From Taeniopygia guttata (lineage: Eukaryota > Chordata > Aves > Passeriformes > Estrildidae), in contig NC_133027.1 in assembly GCF_048771995.1 (NCBI RefSeq), positions 105,185,501 through 105,249,500 of the forward strand: a stretch of DNA of 64,000 bases, in the 5' to 3' direction. Numbering within the stretch: the stretch's first letter is position 1; the number at the start of each line of letters is the position of its first letter. Shown in pieces: positions 38,301 through 48,400 of the stretch. The position numbers and the translations under genes were made by a program. The notes below the pieces were generated by a model. The model searched no databases, was not told the origin of the DNA, and saw only the letters and a program-made list of their open reading frames with translations.

Positions 38301-40940
38301 TATTGGAATAATCAGGAGGAATCTAGGTCAAAATCAAAGCAAGACTTCTCTGTCCATCTCACAAAACTCACATGCAAACACAATGCCCATGTAAAAACAA
38401 ATAAGTTATTTGTAGCAGTTATTTCTGTTAGGATTGCTAAACAAGGGTGCAGACATTGGCCTACCTTGAGTAAAAGGCACTATTCCTTCTCTGTGACTTC
38501 TGAAAAGGCATTCAAAATCAATATAAAATTGCAATATTAGGAAATTTTATAATCATTATTTCAAAAAAGCAGACTTGAAAGGGTCTCTTGTTCATGGGTA
38601 AATCTCCAGTTAGTTTTTCTAGTACCGCTGGTTCAATCGAAAGATTCGCCAACTGCCCCCTGGAGAAAACTGAAGATCTGCATTTAAATGGAGATATAGT
38701 ATTTCCAAATGCACGGTACCTGCAAGGCAGATACTGTCAAGGTTTCTTAGTGAGTGGATCTCAAATTGTATTAGGTACATTTCAGTGCCATGACTATCCT
38801 CATTTTGTAGGACTGGGCTATTTCCATATAATTTTTTCCCTGTGTGTGGGCTTTGTAATATTTGTCCTGATAAGACAAAATTAAACCCCCATTCCCAACA
38901 AAGCCCTCACATAGAAACAACAAGGAATTACAACCTTATGCATAATTTTCTGATGGGGATGATGAAGACTGTATTAGATGGCCTGACTGAAAATCTTAAA
39001 TAATTGAAAACTCTGATGACTTAATAGAGTAGTGAGCTTGGTTTACAATGCAGCCAATTTAGAGCCATAAAAACACCGTGTAAAATGTTTATCTTGTGGT
39101 TGACCATTACATATCCTATTTATTATTCCAAAGTATTTCAACAGCATTTTTCTTCATCAATGTGGCTGCTGGCATTTAGCACCCACTCGCTAAATTCACG
39201 TGATTTTCCTGGAACAGCTTTAGGAAAAGAAAACAAAAAATTAGCAGATCACTACAAAACTGTTCCTTGTTACTATATGCCTCTTTTTCACATTCTGACT
39301 CGAACCGACTTCATGTGCTGCAAAATACATTTGAAACCACCGAGGCTAAAATACAATAAATCAAAGCCATATTCGTGAAGTTAAAAAGACTGGTGCAACT
39401 ACTGATCCTGCCACATCAGAGAACCAAAAAAAAAATCAAACCTCATGAATACTTTGTTGCTAATGTACATGAGTTCAAAGAGCAGTGTTCCTCTTAGGAA
39501 AACATTTTAATTTTCATATCAGAAAATCATCCTAACCTTCCAGAAAAGTTTTTACGATTATGCAAGGAAAGCAGAGAGAAGGTTTATAGTGCAAAAGACA
39601 CTCGTGATGGTTTCAGACACGCAGGCATTAGTCCAGGCAGCCTCTCACTGAAATTCAGGTTGCAATTGAAATGTCCCTGTAAACAAGGTTACTGCGAACG
39701 GCCCAAGATATCCTTCTCAGCAGCACCTTCACCAGGAGCCCTTCAGCTGTCTACTTAGTTTGTTATACCTTATCTCACAGCCCTGACATCCTAATACTGA
39801 TTCAAATTCGGGATTCAAAATGAAAGACGAAATATCTCTAAGATCACTTAATATTGAAATACCATTGCAGTAATAAGTGGTGCCAGGCTGGAGATACGGA
39901 TATAGTACTCTAGTGGTAACCTTTTAATTTCTGACAAAATACTGTGGAATAACTGTGATACTGCACAGACAGTTAATGCAATTGATTTGTTTTCCTTATT
40001 TTGATAATGAGCATGCTGAATGTCGTGTTTACCTTTTCCTGTCCCCAGCACATTTTTAAAGTCCTCTAAAAGGAGACTTGCCAGATTCCTGTACACACAT
40101 GAAACACCTCACAGCACGGAGCCCCCCTCCCCAGCACGCTGACACCCAGCTACCTTGATGCTCCCAAGACAAGGAAGATCATAACCACATGAGTCGCTTC
40201 GTCATTCTAAGTCTTTGACTATGTTCAGTGGAAATGCAATGCACGCACCATGTATAATCTAATGTAGGTTATATTGTAAACTACTCCCATTCTGAAAGTG
40301 AGGGTAGGCATGCTACACCAGAACATTTTGTCCTCTGAAATAAAACAGGGGAGTAACAATGAAATGTATCAAGCAAGTTTTATATGTTGTATTTTAAACA
40401 GGGTAGCTAATAAATGCCTTAAACTTTGGAGGGTTTTTACAAAGGGCACTTGGATTTCCCTCCCAGTCACAGACACTGATAGGCTGAAGCACGGGAGGAG
40501 GGGGGAGACAGGGGAGTTGTCATCTGTTTTTCTGTTGTGCTATGTTTACTGTTAGAATATCCTTAATAGTATCAAAAGACAGGATTCCAGAGGTAGGGGT
40601 GCAGTGGGACGGGAGTACAATATAGGGGAGGGAGAGAATTACAGGAGAGAAAGCCAAGCTGCTCAGTGCCTGCCTTCCCACACTACCATTCACCTTCATT
40701 TTTGTCTCCTTTATATTCTACTCATTTTTACTTGCCTCCCCCATTATTTAGTCATCTCTTAAATGCAGTCTTCTTTTTTCTGGGATCACGAAAAACATAT
40801 TAACTAAAACCAGCAGACGGAGTGCATCCCCTGCAGCACTTCAAAATGTACCTCCAGACCAGTCATGCCTTCATGGCATGAATGACCAGGAGAAAATAAA
40901 AAATAAAATGAATTTTTTAAAAAATTGACAAAAGGGAAAA
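35399..40940. other. A+T-rich non-coding DNA, no gene seen
   Basis: No recognisable exon or repeat. The stretch 38.58-39.4 kb has several open frames and the second CTCF-like motif. It could be a conserved regulatory element. Confidence 0.45.
38653..38666 (-). promoter_or_regulatory. CTCF-like motif, minus strand
   Basis: On the minus strand this reads TCTCCAGGGGGCAG, matching the CTCF core consensus at 12 of 14 positions. It faces the candidate at 35385 about 3.3 kb away, so the two are convergent, the arrangement typical of loop anchors. Both are unproven. Confidence 0.35.
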
Positions 40941-41554
40941 AAATTCCTCACTGCCAGGTCACACTCAGACCCCACAGGCTGCCACTTCCCCAAACGCCCC
41001 CTCCTCCCCTCCGCCGGCTCTGGGAGGGCCAAGTGCCAGGAGGAGCGGGCAGCGTGCGGACTTTGCACACTTTTCCTTCGCCCCTCCTGATCCCGGCGGC
41101 GCGGCCCCGCCGCCGCTGTGTGCGCGCGTCCGCCCGCGGCTCCGACACCCCGGCGCGGAGCGCGTCCCGCGTGGGGCGGCCACGCCGCCGCTCCCGCCGG
41201 GCAGGGCAGCGCCCCGACCCCCGCCCGGCGGGCAGTGCTCCCCCGGGCCTGCTCCGCTGCCGCCCGCACAAGTGTTCCAGGAAGGAGCGAGCGGCCGGGG
41301 GAGGGATGGGGACGAGGACGGGCCCCCCCCGCCGGCCTCGCCCCGCGCCGCAGCCGGGACACTCCGGGCTCCGGGAGGGCACGGCGGGCCGGGGGGGGCA
41401 GGGCGGCACGGGCAGCCGCGCCACAGCCACGCGTGCCCCGGCACGGTCCGCTCCCCCTGCTCCGCTCGCAGCCACCCCGGGACCCCCGGCCCTAAACTCT
41501 TGCTTGGCTAAAGCCTCGTCACTTTCCCGGCACTCCTGACCCTGGGCGGGAGGG

Positions 41555-41573
41555 ACACACACACACACACACA
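41555..41573 (+). repeat. (AC)n microsatellite in CpG island
   Basis: About nine AC dinucleotides inside the island. Confidence 0.9.
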
Positions 41574-41655
41574 AAACCTGCGGGGTAGCATCTGTCAGCA
41601 GCCAAAAAATCATTATCCTTCCTTTTTTCCCCTCACCCCCCACCCCCACCACTCA

Positions 41656-41672
41656 CCCCCCCCCCCCCCCCC
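41656..41672 (+). repeat. Poly-C tract, G-quadruplex-prone on minus
   Basis: C17, preceded by several C5-6 runs from 41636. The minus strand therefore carries at least four long G-runs in about 40 bp, which can form a G-quadruplex. Confidence 0.85.
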
Positions 41673-41699
41673 ATATTCACCAAGGCCAGTAATTTTAAA

Positions 41700-41989
41700 T
41701 AATTGTCCGAGAGGCGAGAGCCACTGAACCCCGGGTGGCCGGTGCTGTCGTGCCGCTTTTTCCAAAGCTGGATTTTTTTGGGGGTGAATGACTCTGAGCA
41801 AGTGCAATTGGCAAGGGCTGAAGATGGAATGGGGCGGGGGGGTGGGGGGGTAGAGCGCTCCTGGCAGCGGCTCATCTCCAAGCACAAACATGCCCCCCAT
41901 GCAATGTCAGCTGGCAGGGGTGCGGGGGGGTGCGGGGTGCGGGGGCTCGCTTTACCTGGTCAGCTCAGAACCGCAGGCAGGTTAATCAG
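41700..41989 (+). ncRNA. Putative non-coding first exon, plus strand
   Basis: The sequence reads AATCAG then GTGAGT at 41984-41995, a near-ideal splice donor, with the exon ending at 41989 inside the CpG island. The start is not visible; 41700 is only a guess. The exon is probably non-coding. The frame from 41703 starts with ATG-like alternatives but has no recognisable protein and runs through the donor. It could be the 5' exon of an antisense or divergent long non-coding RNA. Confidence 0.35.
41831..41851 (+). other. G-quadruplex-forming tract
   Basis: Three runs of four to seven G separated by single bases, then a further G-rich cluster at 41918-41946 (runs of 4, 6, 4 and 5 G). Together they meet the usual quadruplex pattern on the + strand, just upstream of the two splice donors. 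Confidence 0.7.
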
Positions 41990-42360
41990 GTGAGTCGTCG
42001 GGGATTTTAAAGAAGCCGAAGCCGGTTTCTTTGCTAGGAAAGTCTACAACACCATGCAGGGACATTGCAAAATCTTTACACACGCCTCCTTTAACTGGGC
42101 TCCCGCGACCTCCGCCGGCGAGGGGGGAGCCACCGGCGGGCGGGAGGCCGAGCGGCGCCGCGGTGGCGGCGCGGGGGGCGCGGGGGGCAGCGGCGGCGGC
42201 GGGCGCGGCCCGGCGGGCGGAGAGCGGCGGCGGGCGGGCGGCGGCGGCCCCGGCCCCGCGGCCCCGGCCCCGGCAGCGTCCCCGCGCCTCCCTGCCGCCT
42301 TGGTAGCGCCGGTCCGCACTCGGCCTGACCCGGGACGTCACGGCGCCTGCCTGTGTTCCC
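41956..42360 (-). other. Putative 5' exon of a minus-strand gene
   Basis: On the minus strand, CTGACCAG is followed by GTAAAG (exon end 41956), a strong donor match. Upstream lies the CpG-rich core. The presumed 5' UTR includes a short upstream reading frame on the minus strand (about 42081 to 41979) that stops just before the donor. The exon start is unknown; 42360 is the approximate edge of the island core. It overlaps the plus-strand exon ending at 41989 by 34 bp. It may be one of several alternative first exons of a gene continuing to the left. Confidence 0.35.
42115..42310. repeat. Extreme GC low-complexity core
   Basis: About 200 bp of almost pure G and C built from GGC/GCG repeats. 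It is probably hard to sequence, so local base calls and length should be treated with caution. Confidence 0.8.
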
Positions 42361-43699
42361 AATGATAACTTGGCAGGAGCAGGGGGAAGCGGCCGGGTTT
42401 TTCCTGGGCTCGTTACCGGGTACGTGCACGTTTCTTTCGCATGCGGATTTTTTTTTTTTTTTAATTTTTCGGTTTTTTTAAGGCGCAGTAACGAAAAGCC
42501 AGGACAGGAAATCCGGGGCGCGGCGGGGGCTGCCGCCCCGCGATGGTGGCGGCCGCTCGCCGGCGGGCGCGGGGGAGCGGCGGCGCGGGGCGCAGGCATG
42601 CGTTCATCTCCGTGTCTTTCATTTTACCTTCAGGGTGACATTCAGTGCCGGGCGAGCCTCGCCGGTCACCGCCACGTCCCACCTGGAAAAAACACAAACA
42701 AAACCACGGAAAAAAAAAAAAAAACCAACCCACCCAAACCAACAAGAACAACAGCACCAAAAAAAAGGCGACTGCCGAAAAGGGGGGATGGGGATAGGGA
42801 AGGTGCCGGCTGCCTAGGATGCGGGCGGCGGACGGGACAGCTCGCCCAGGGGACGCGGGGACACACGGCTGCCAGCAGGCCATGTGCCGAGCGGCCGGCG
42901 GGGGCGGGGAAACGGGCACCGCACACACTGAATCAGTAAATTAAAAAAAAAAAATAAAAGCGCCCGGAATGCCAGAGGAGGCCGGGCGAGGAGCGAGGAT
43001 GCCGCACCGCTGCTGCCGTGCAGGCCCGGCGCCGCGCCCGCCCGTCCCCTGCAAGGCTCTGCAGGGGAAGGCGGGGGAGCCCCCGGCGCACAGCGCCCCG
43101 CGGCCCCGCCGGGATGGCCGGGGGGGCTGCGGCCGGGCAGCCCGGGCCGCGCCGGGGCACCCGGCCGCGCAATGGCCGCCGAGGAGAGCCAAGGGCTGGC
43201 GCAGAGCCTGGCGCGGCTCGGGGATGGGAGCCGGAGCCTTCGCTGCGCACCGCTGGGGCAGCAGAGCAGTGCTCCCGAGAGCCGGAGGGTTTGCGTTAGA
43301 GCAGGGCGAGCCGCGGCCTGCGGCAGCCCCGGGGCCGCCCTGAGCGCCGGGCGGGCTGGCAGCGCCGTGCCCGGCCATGGCAGCAGCCACACGCGGCCGC
43401 TGCCCCGGGCTCGTGTGCTTTGCAAAGCCGGGTCCTGCACATCTCCATCAACGCTCCCACTAAATTCCGAGGGCATTTTCACGTGGGAGACTTAACTCGC
43501 CTGCAAAAGTATTCCCAGAACTAGGCCTCGCTTAAGCTATCCATGGCAGCTTAAGTGCCTTCTCATCTAGAATCCAGTTGTTACCCACACATTGCATCCC
43601 AAACTGCTGCAGCACCACACCACCTACTCTGTGACCGCAGAGCGTCCCAGCAGAGCCCTGAGACAAGTTTCCCTCTTCTGTGTTGCTTTTCTCACCGCC

Positions 43700-43736
43700 T
43701 ATTATAATAACAAGTTACAACATCGCCAGTGCACAG
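43700..43736 (+). other. Candidate splice donor, plus strand
   Basis: GCACAG then GTAACT at 43731-43742 is a fair donor about 300 bp beyond the island. A plus-strand transcript starting in 42.8-43.4 kb could use it. The support is the motif alone. Confidence 0.2.
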
Positions 43737-43837
43737 GTAACTAGCACAGCGGAGTCTGTGAAAGGATGCATGTAGCAGGGCTGAAACTGACTTTTTTTTT
43801 TTTTTTGCAACTGCCGCTGTTCAGCCTTAATATTAGC

Positions 43838-43875
43838 ATTAATACTTTCATTAACACTTTTCATTAATACTTTTC
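43838..43875 (+). repeat. Short tandem repeat, 12-13 bp unit, 3 copies
   Basis: Three adjacent copies of a unit close to attaatacttttc (43838-43849, 43850-43862, 43863-43875), differing by one deletion and one substitution. Confidence 0.85.
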
Positions 43876-45227
43876 CTCATTTAAATACACTAAAAGGGAA
43901 AATTGCTTTTGCTTAATATTGTTACTACTCAGGTTTTGCAATTCCAGTTTTTATAAGGCGATAAAGTCAGGGAGAAGTTAGTGTACACCTTTTCTGTTGC
44001 TGGACTCAGTGCCCTCAGAGCAGCTATGGTGAGATCATGCATTGCAGCTGGGAAAAGAGTTGGGGAAGAAAGAAATAATTCTTGGAATGTCATACAGCCC
44101 AAGCGTCATTTTCAGAAGCCTGAAATTGAAAGCACTGGGTTGTGGTTTTTTTTTCTTTTTAAACCCAAGCTACTCAGGAGGCTTTCTGGCTTAGCTAGAA
44201 AGACAAGTTTGCTACAAGTTTCTGTTCTGGAATAATTTTGAACTGCTTTTAGTCTAAATTCTTACCTGTCTTTACTGTCTCAGCAGAGTACATTACTGAT
44301 ATATGATTTTGGTAGACTTGAACAGCGGTGTGTACAGCTTGATTGTTGTCTGTATTTCGCCATTCATTTTTAAGTGAGACCGTTTTGATTGATGTAAGGA
44401 ATTTGTTTGAAAGGATGAAGGGTATGGCATAGCTACCCAAGATGCTACTTAAAATTACACCATACCTCAGCTAACAGAGATTTTTCATTGTGAATTGTCA
44501 CACTTCTAAAAGTGCATGAGTTAATCCAATTGCTATTTTTGGAATGCACTTAAAGGAACATTTAAACACATTAATTTCATTAAAATAAATGAGCAAATAG
44601 GTAACAAAACAAGTATCAGCCAAATAAGCAAGATCTCAACTATGGAGCCAAATCCAGCCCCAGTGAAATCATCTGAGTTGTGCTTGTCTACAGCACATTT
44701 AATTTGGCTTCTGCAGTCACACAGCTGACGCTTTATTTGGTTTTCAGAGGTGTGTATATTAAAAATGTGCGATCCATGCTAATTCTCCAGTGTGATTAAC
44801 CACTGAAATGAAATTCACCTGGTTCCCATTCAGCTCTGCTGTGCAGTCCTATCACACATGCAGTTTTTGGTGTGCATACACACCTGAGATGCAGAGAGGT
44901 ATTCCCAGCCCCTGTGTCAGTCTGAGGGATGAGAGTTGAGGGTGTGCTGAGGTGGATTTCAGCAGAGCCCATTCACAACCAGCTGCATACATATGCTCCA
45001 GTTAATGGGCTGTACTGGAGTCTGTGCTACCATCTTTCATTACAGCTGCTACTCATGCCAGTGAGAGTAAAGGAAGGGTTGGTGTGTTTGTAATCACATA
45101 TTAATTTGCTATGTAGATATATCCTAAGAACCTCTCAGCCCAGGAAAATTATACTGGAATAAGGTCGGATGTGAATGTAAAGCAGAACTGTGTTCAGATA
45201 GTTTATGCATTCTGGAATGACCGAGTT

Positions 45228-45400
45228 GTTTCCTGGTTTCACTTAATCCACTTTCAAAGTGGATTAAGGTAATTCAAGAAACTGAATTCTTACACTGGCA
45301 TAAGAGTTGTCTACACATGGGTTTAGTCGAACATAATTACTGCAGTGTACCTAATAAGAGTCTTGAAATAACTTGGTGTGTAGGCAAGTCCAGAGTCCCA
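45228..45400. repeat. Ancient palindromic DNA-transposon relic
   Basis: The centre is a perfect palindrome: CTTAATCCACTTT (45242-45254), C, AAAGTGGATTAAG (45256-45268). Flanks extend it as an imperfect stem from about 45228 to 45282. To the right comes GTCTACACATGGGTTTAG (near 45310-45327), which I associate with old hAT-like palindromic repeats abundant in turtles and crocodilians. A copy of this age in a bird is plausible. The stem is also long enough to look like a microRNA precursor, but the repeat explanation is preferred. Confidence 0.5.
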
Positions 45401-48400
45401 CAGGTGAAAACAAGAGAATTTAGTCATTTTGTATAACATGAGGTTAATTTAGCCCAACATTTGACCTACTTCTTTTCTTATGAAGCATATTTAATTCATT
45501 ACAGGTTTTTCTTCCTCTGTGAAATCCCCACAACAGAAATGTATTATGATCAGTCTCAAGATAGCAATGCCACGTGCACTCCACTAAAAATAAACAATTT
45601 AAGCAGTGTATACTCTAAATACCTTCTCAACTGCCCTAAAGAGGAAAAAAGGTTCTTTACTGGAAGAAGTACCGGCTTCTCAAGCGTAAATATTTTGAGT
45701 GGGTTGTTCCAAACAAAAGGTAAACAAACCCCAAAGCTTTGCTCTGCCCTCTGAGACACCCATGATCCCTTTGACTGCATTCCATTCATAGCAATAGCAC
45801 CCAGTCTGACTCAGCAATATTAGTTCCTGAATGAGGAACCTCACAGACTCACACAGAAGGGTTGGCAGAACAAGAGGGCCTTCAGGAGGCACCTTAAGAA
45901 TAGAGAACTAATTTATCATTTCTTTACAGAGGTCTAAATCAGGGAGAACCTCCATGAACCACAGGCAGCCTCTCTGCCTCTGCTCTGAATCAGGTGTATT
46001 GCACCACTGGCATACAGGAAAGTGAACTGATAATGAGAACATACAAGATGTTTTGTGACTTTGTGCCAAGCACAAAGTTTGTCAAATGTCATTCAGTGTC
46101 ATTCCATGCCACAGACATCCCTGGAAGAGAGGTGACTCTCTAATGTGAATGAAGTCTTCTAAATGTTAAACTTAAGACTGTTTGTTGGTTTTTGTCAAAG
46201 GAGGCGGAGGGGAGGGGGTGAATGGAACCAAACAAAAACTAGATGCGGTAGAAATTATGTAAACTCAGGTAGTAAATAAGCCAATTTTTTGAAAGAAGCA
46301 TAAATATAAAAGCCAAATGATACAAATTGCTGATCCTTTAAACATTGACATAGGAAAAGCCATTAAAAGCTATGAAGATGAAAATAATCCAACTTCTGCT
46401 TTGTGCCAAAGACCACAATGTGTCACACATTGCAGAGGGTAACCTGGAGTCTTCCCTTACACAGATAAGGTAGTCCCAGCTACTCTGTGTAACAGGCAAG
46501 GATTCACATTTTGTGATTATCGGCATGGCTTTGCCCTCCTGTGCTTGTCTTGGTTAGGGATATAGAGACTGGATTTCACCTATAACTCCCTCATGCCAAG
46601 CCTGTTTATTTAAGTAAGAATAATTACTCTGGTAACAAAATAAGAATTAACTGAAGAAGGTAAATGTGGAGAAACATAAACAAGAAATCAAGTACTTAAA
46701 TTCTGTGGTGCTGAATGACTTTGACCATGGGTCTTGATATTAAGGCTCAAATACTAAGCCTGGTATTAAACTCAGATTGAAGGCAATGAGAGTTTTATAA
46801 GAGCATGCCTGATCTGAAATCCTACTTGAATAAAAAAAATGGATTGGGTTATTGTACACTCTGCTTCCACTGAGAGGTCTCTGAGCATTGGATCCACCTG
46901 CAGTGCTGGGGTATCCTGGCACTCCCCCACTCCTGTCATTACAGGGGCACTACTCATCCAGAGAGGAAGATGTCCTAAATCCCAAGACGATTGGCACAGC
47001 ACACGCAAGAGGAAATCTCAGCGCGCAGCCAATGCCAGGCAATGAAGGATCCTCTGTGGGAGTTGGTTAGTAGTGCCAATGTTTGATATTTGTCGTAACA
47101 ACCACCGACTGTTTTGTTTTTTGTTCTAACAATGTGAATTATTCATTAAACATTAATACAAGTGAGTGTACTTTCTTTTGATCTTCAAGCATAATCATTT
47201 CTAATGAGAGCTTATACATGAGCATTGAAACAAATCCCTGAGTCATGTGAATTTACATTGGTTTTACTCTGTGGGAAAGATCCCACATGAGTTACTCATG
47301 TCTGTAAAACATAACATACTTAGAAGAAAAAAATGAGCTTGCATTTGTCTGTTGGAACATAAATATCTGCGTAGACATTTGGCTTGTGCTCTAGCAGTAA
47401 TGAAACATTAAAAAGTTAATTTATCAGAGATCAGGATTCAGGGTGGAGCCCTCAACTAATGTGAGATCCAAGTTTGCTCAGAATAAGCTCACCTCTTAGT
47501 CTCTCCCATCTGGCTTCTTAGAAGAGTTGAGTCTAGTATCAGAGGAATTTGAACTAGCTCTAAATAAAGGGATGAGAATCTGGCTTGCTTGATAGAGATA
47601 AAAGTTGCCAAACTCCCATCACCAAGCTATAATATGCCAATCCATGGCAGGCAAACTGCGCAGTGTTAAGTGGCACCTCTCCAAATGCCCTTGACAGCCA
47701 GTGCAGGCCAGACCCACTGTAGAACCTGCTTGGCCATGTTTAATATCTGCACTTCTTAAAACAACAGTCACAAATGGTACATTCCATAAAAACATAAACA
47801 CTATGGATTGTGCAACTGCCAAGACAGTTATTTAAAATGCAAACAGAATTTAAGCCCTTTCCCCTTTGACACACTGCACAAATATTAAACCAACAAGCGA
47901 TTAACAGTCTGCACTTCAGCAGCCGTGCAAGGGACAGGCAGCACACTGGGGAAAGTACGGGATGGGCCCCATTCCTGGGGCTGCAGGTCCTCACTACAAG
48001 ATTTCCAGAATGCTTCTTGCCTTTCCAAACAGACCTCAATGCCGAAGGTTGCAGGAGGTGGCTGTCAAGAAGATATTATGTTTAATGGCAGATAGGCGCT
48101 ATCTATGATTAAGGTCATATCTCAGGAATTCTCAAAAGCCCATTAATGTATTTTATTCTTAATGTGTAAGTGCTAAAGGAGTCCTGGAAGCCAGAAATCC
48201 AGGATTACCCCACATAATTCAATGTTTTCACAGGAGGCTACAGTCATGCTCTCTGCTGCTTCCCTTCTCTTGCCTGAATAACCTTAAATGCTGATGGTAC
48301 ATCTTCAAAAGGAGAGTGCAAGCAGCCTATGCATAGAATAGTTTATAAACTGGAAGAAGAGCAAACACAAAACCCTTCATCCTTGAACTTGAATTCTGCA

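Larger units (their letters stand above)
40945..43440. promoter_or_regulatory. Large CpG island with bidirectional promoter features
   Basis: Composition changes abruptly at about 40.95 kb from A+T-rich to GC-rich DNA dense in CpG, most extreme at 42.1-42.3 kb and 43.0-43.4 kb. A-rich tracts interrupt it at 42.70-42.78 and 42.94-42.96 kb. Islands of this size mark promoters, often of developmental regulators. Consensus donors on both strands near 41.96-41.99 kb and a near-CRE (gacgtca at 42334) fit active transcription starts. Frames of 100-230 codons in the island are GC artefacts: proline/arginine/glycine-rich, open in several frames at once, and often without ATG. Confidence 0.85.
43441..45227. 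other. Non-coding DNA, no gene seen
   Basis: A return to A+T-rich DNA. Simple tracts include T16 near 43792 and the 13-bp repeat at 43838. The frame at 43981-44235 is unremarkable. Confidence 0.5.

Noticed and set aside
42054..42365. Plus-strand ATG with a good Kozak context (accATGc)
   Set aside because: It lies just after the plus-strand donor at 41989, so it would be intronic, and the frame quickly becomes a Gly/Ala/Arg composition artefact.
40925..43495. Many frames of 100-234 codons on both strands in the CpG island
   Set aside because: They overlap in several frames at once, are rich in Pro/Arg/Gly/Ala, and several begin with TTG. This is expected of GC-rich DNA, where stop codons are rare.
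45228..45282. Calling the hairpin a microRNA gene
   Set aside because: The sequence context fits an old palindromic transposon; no known mature microRNA was recognised.
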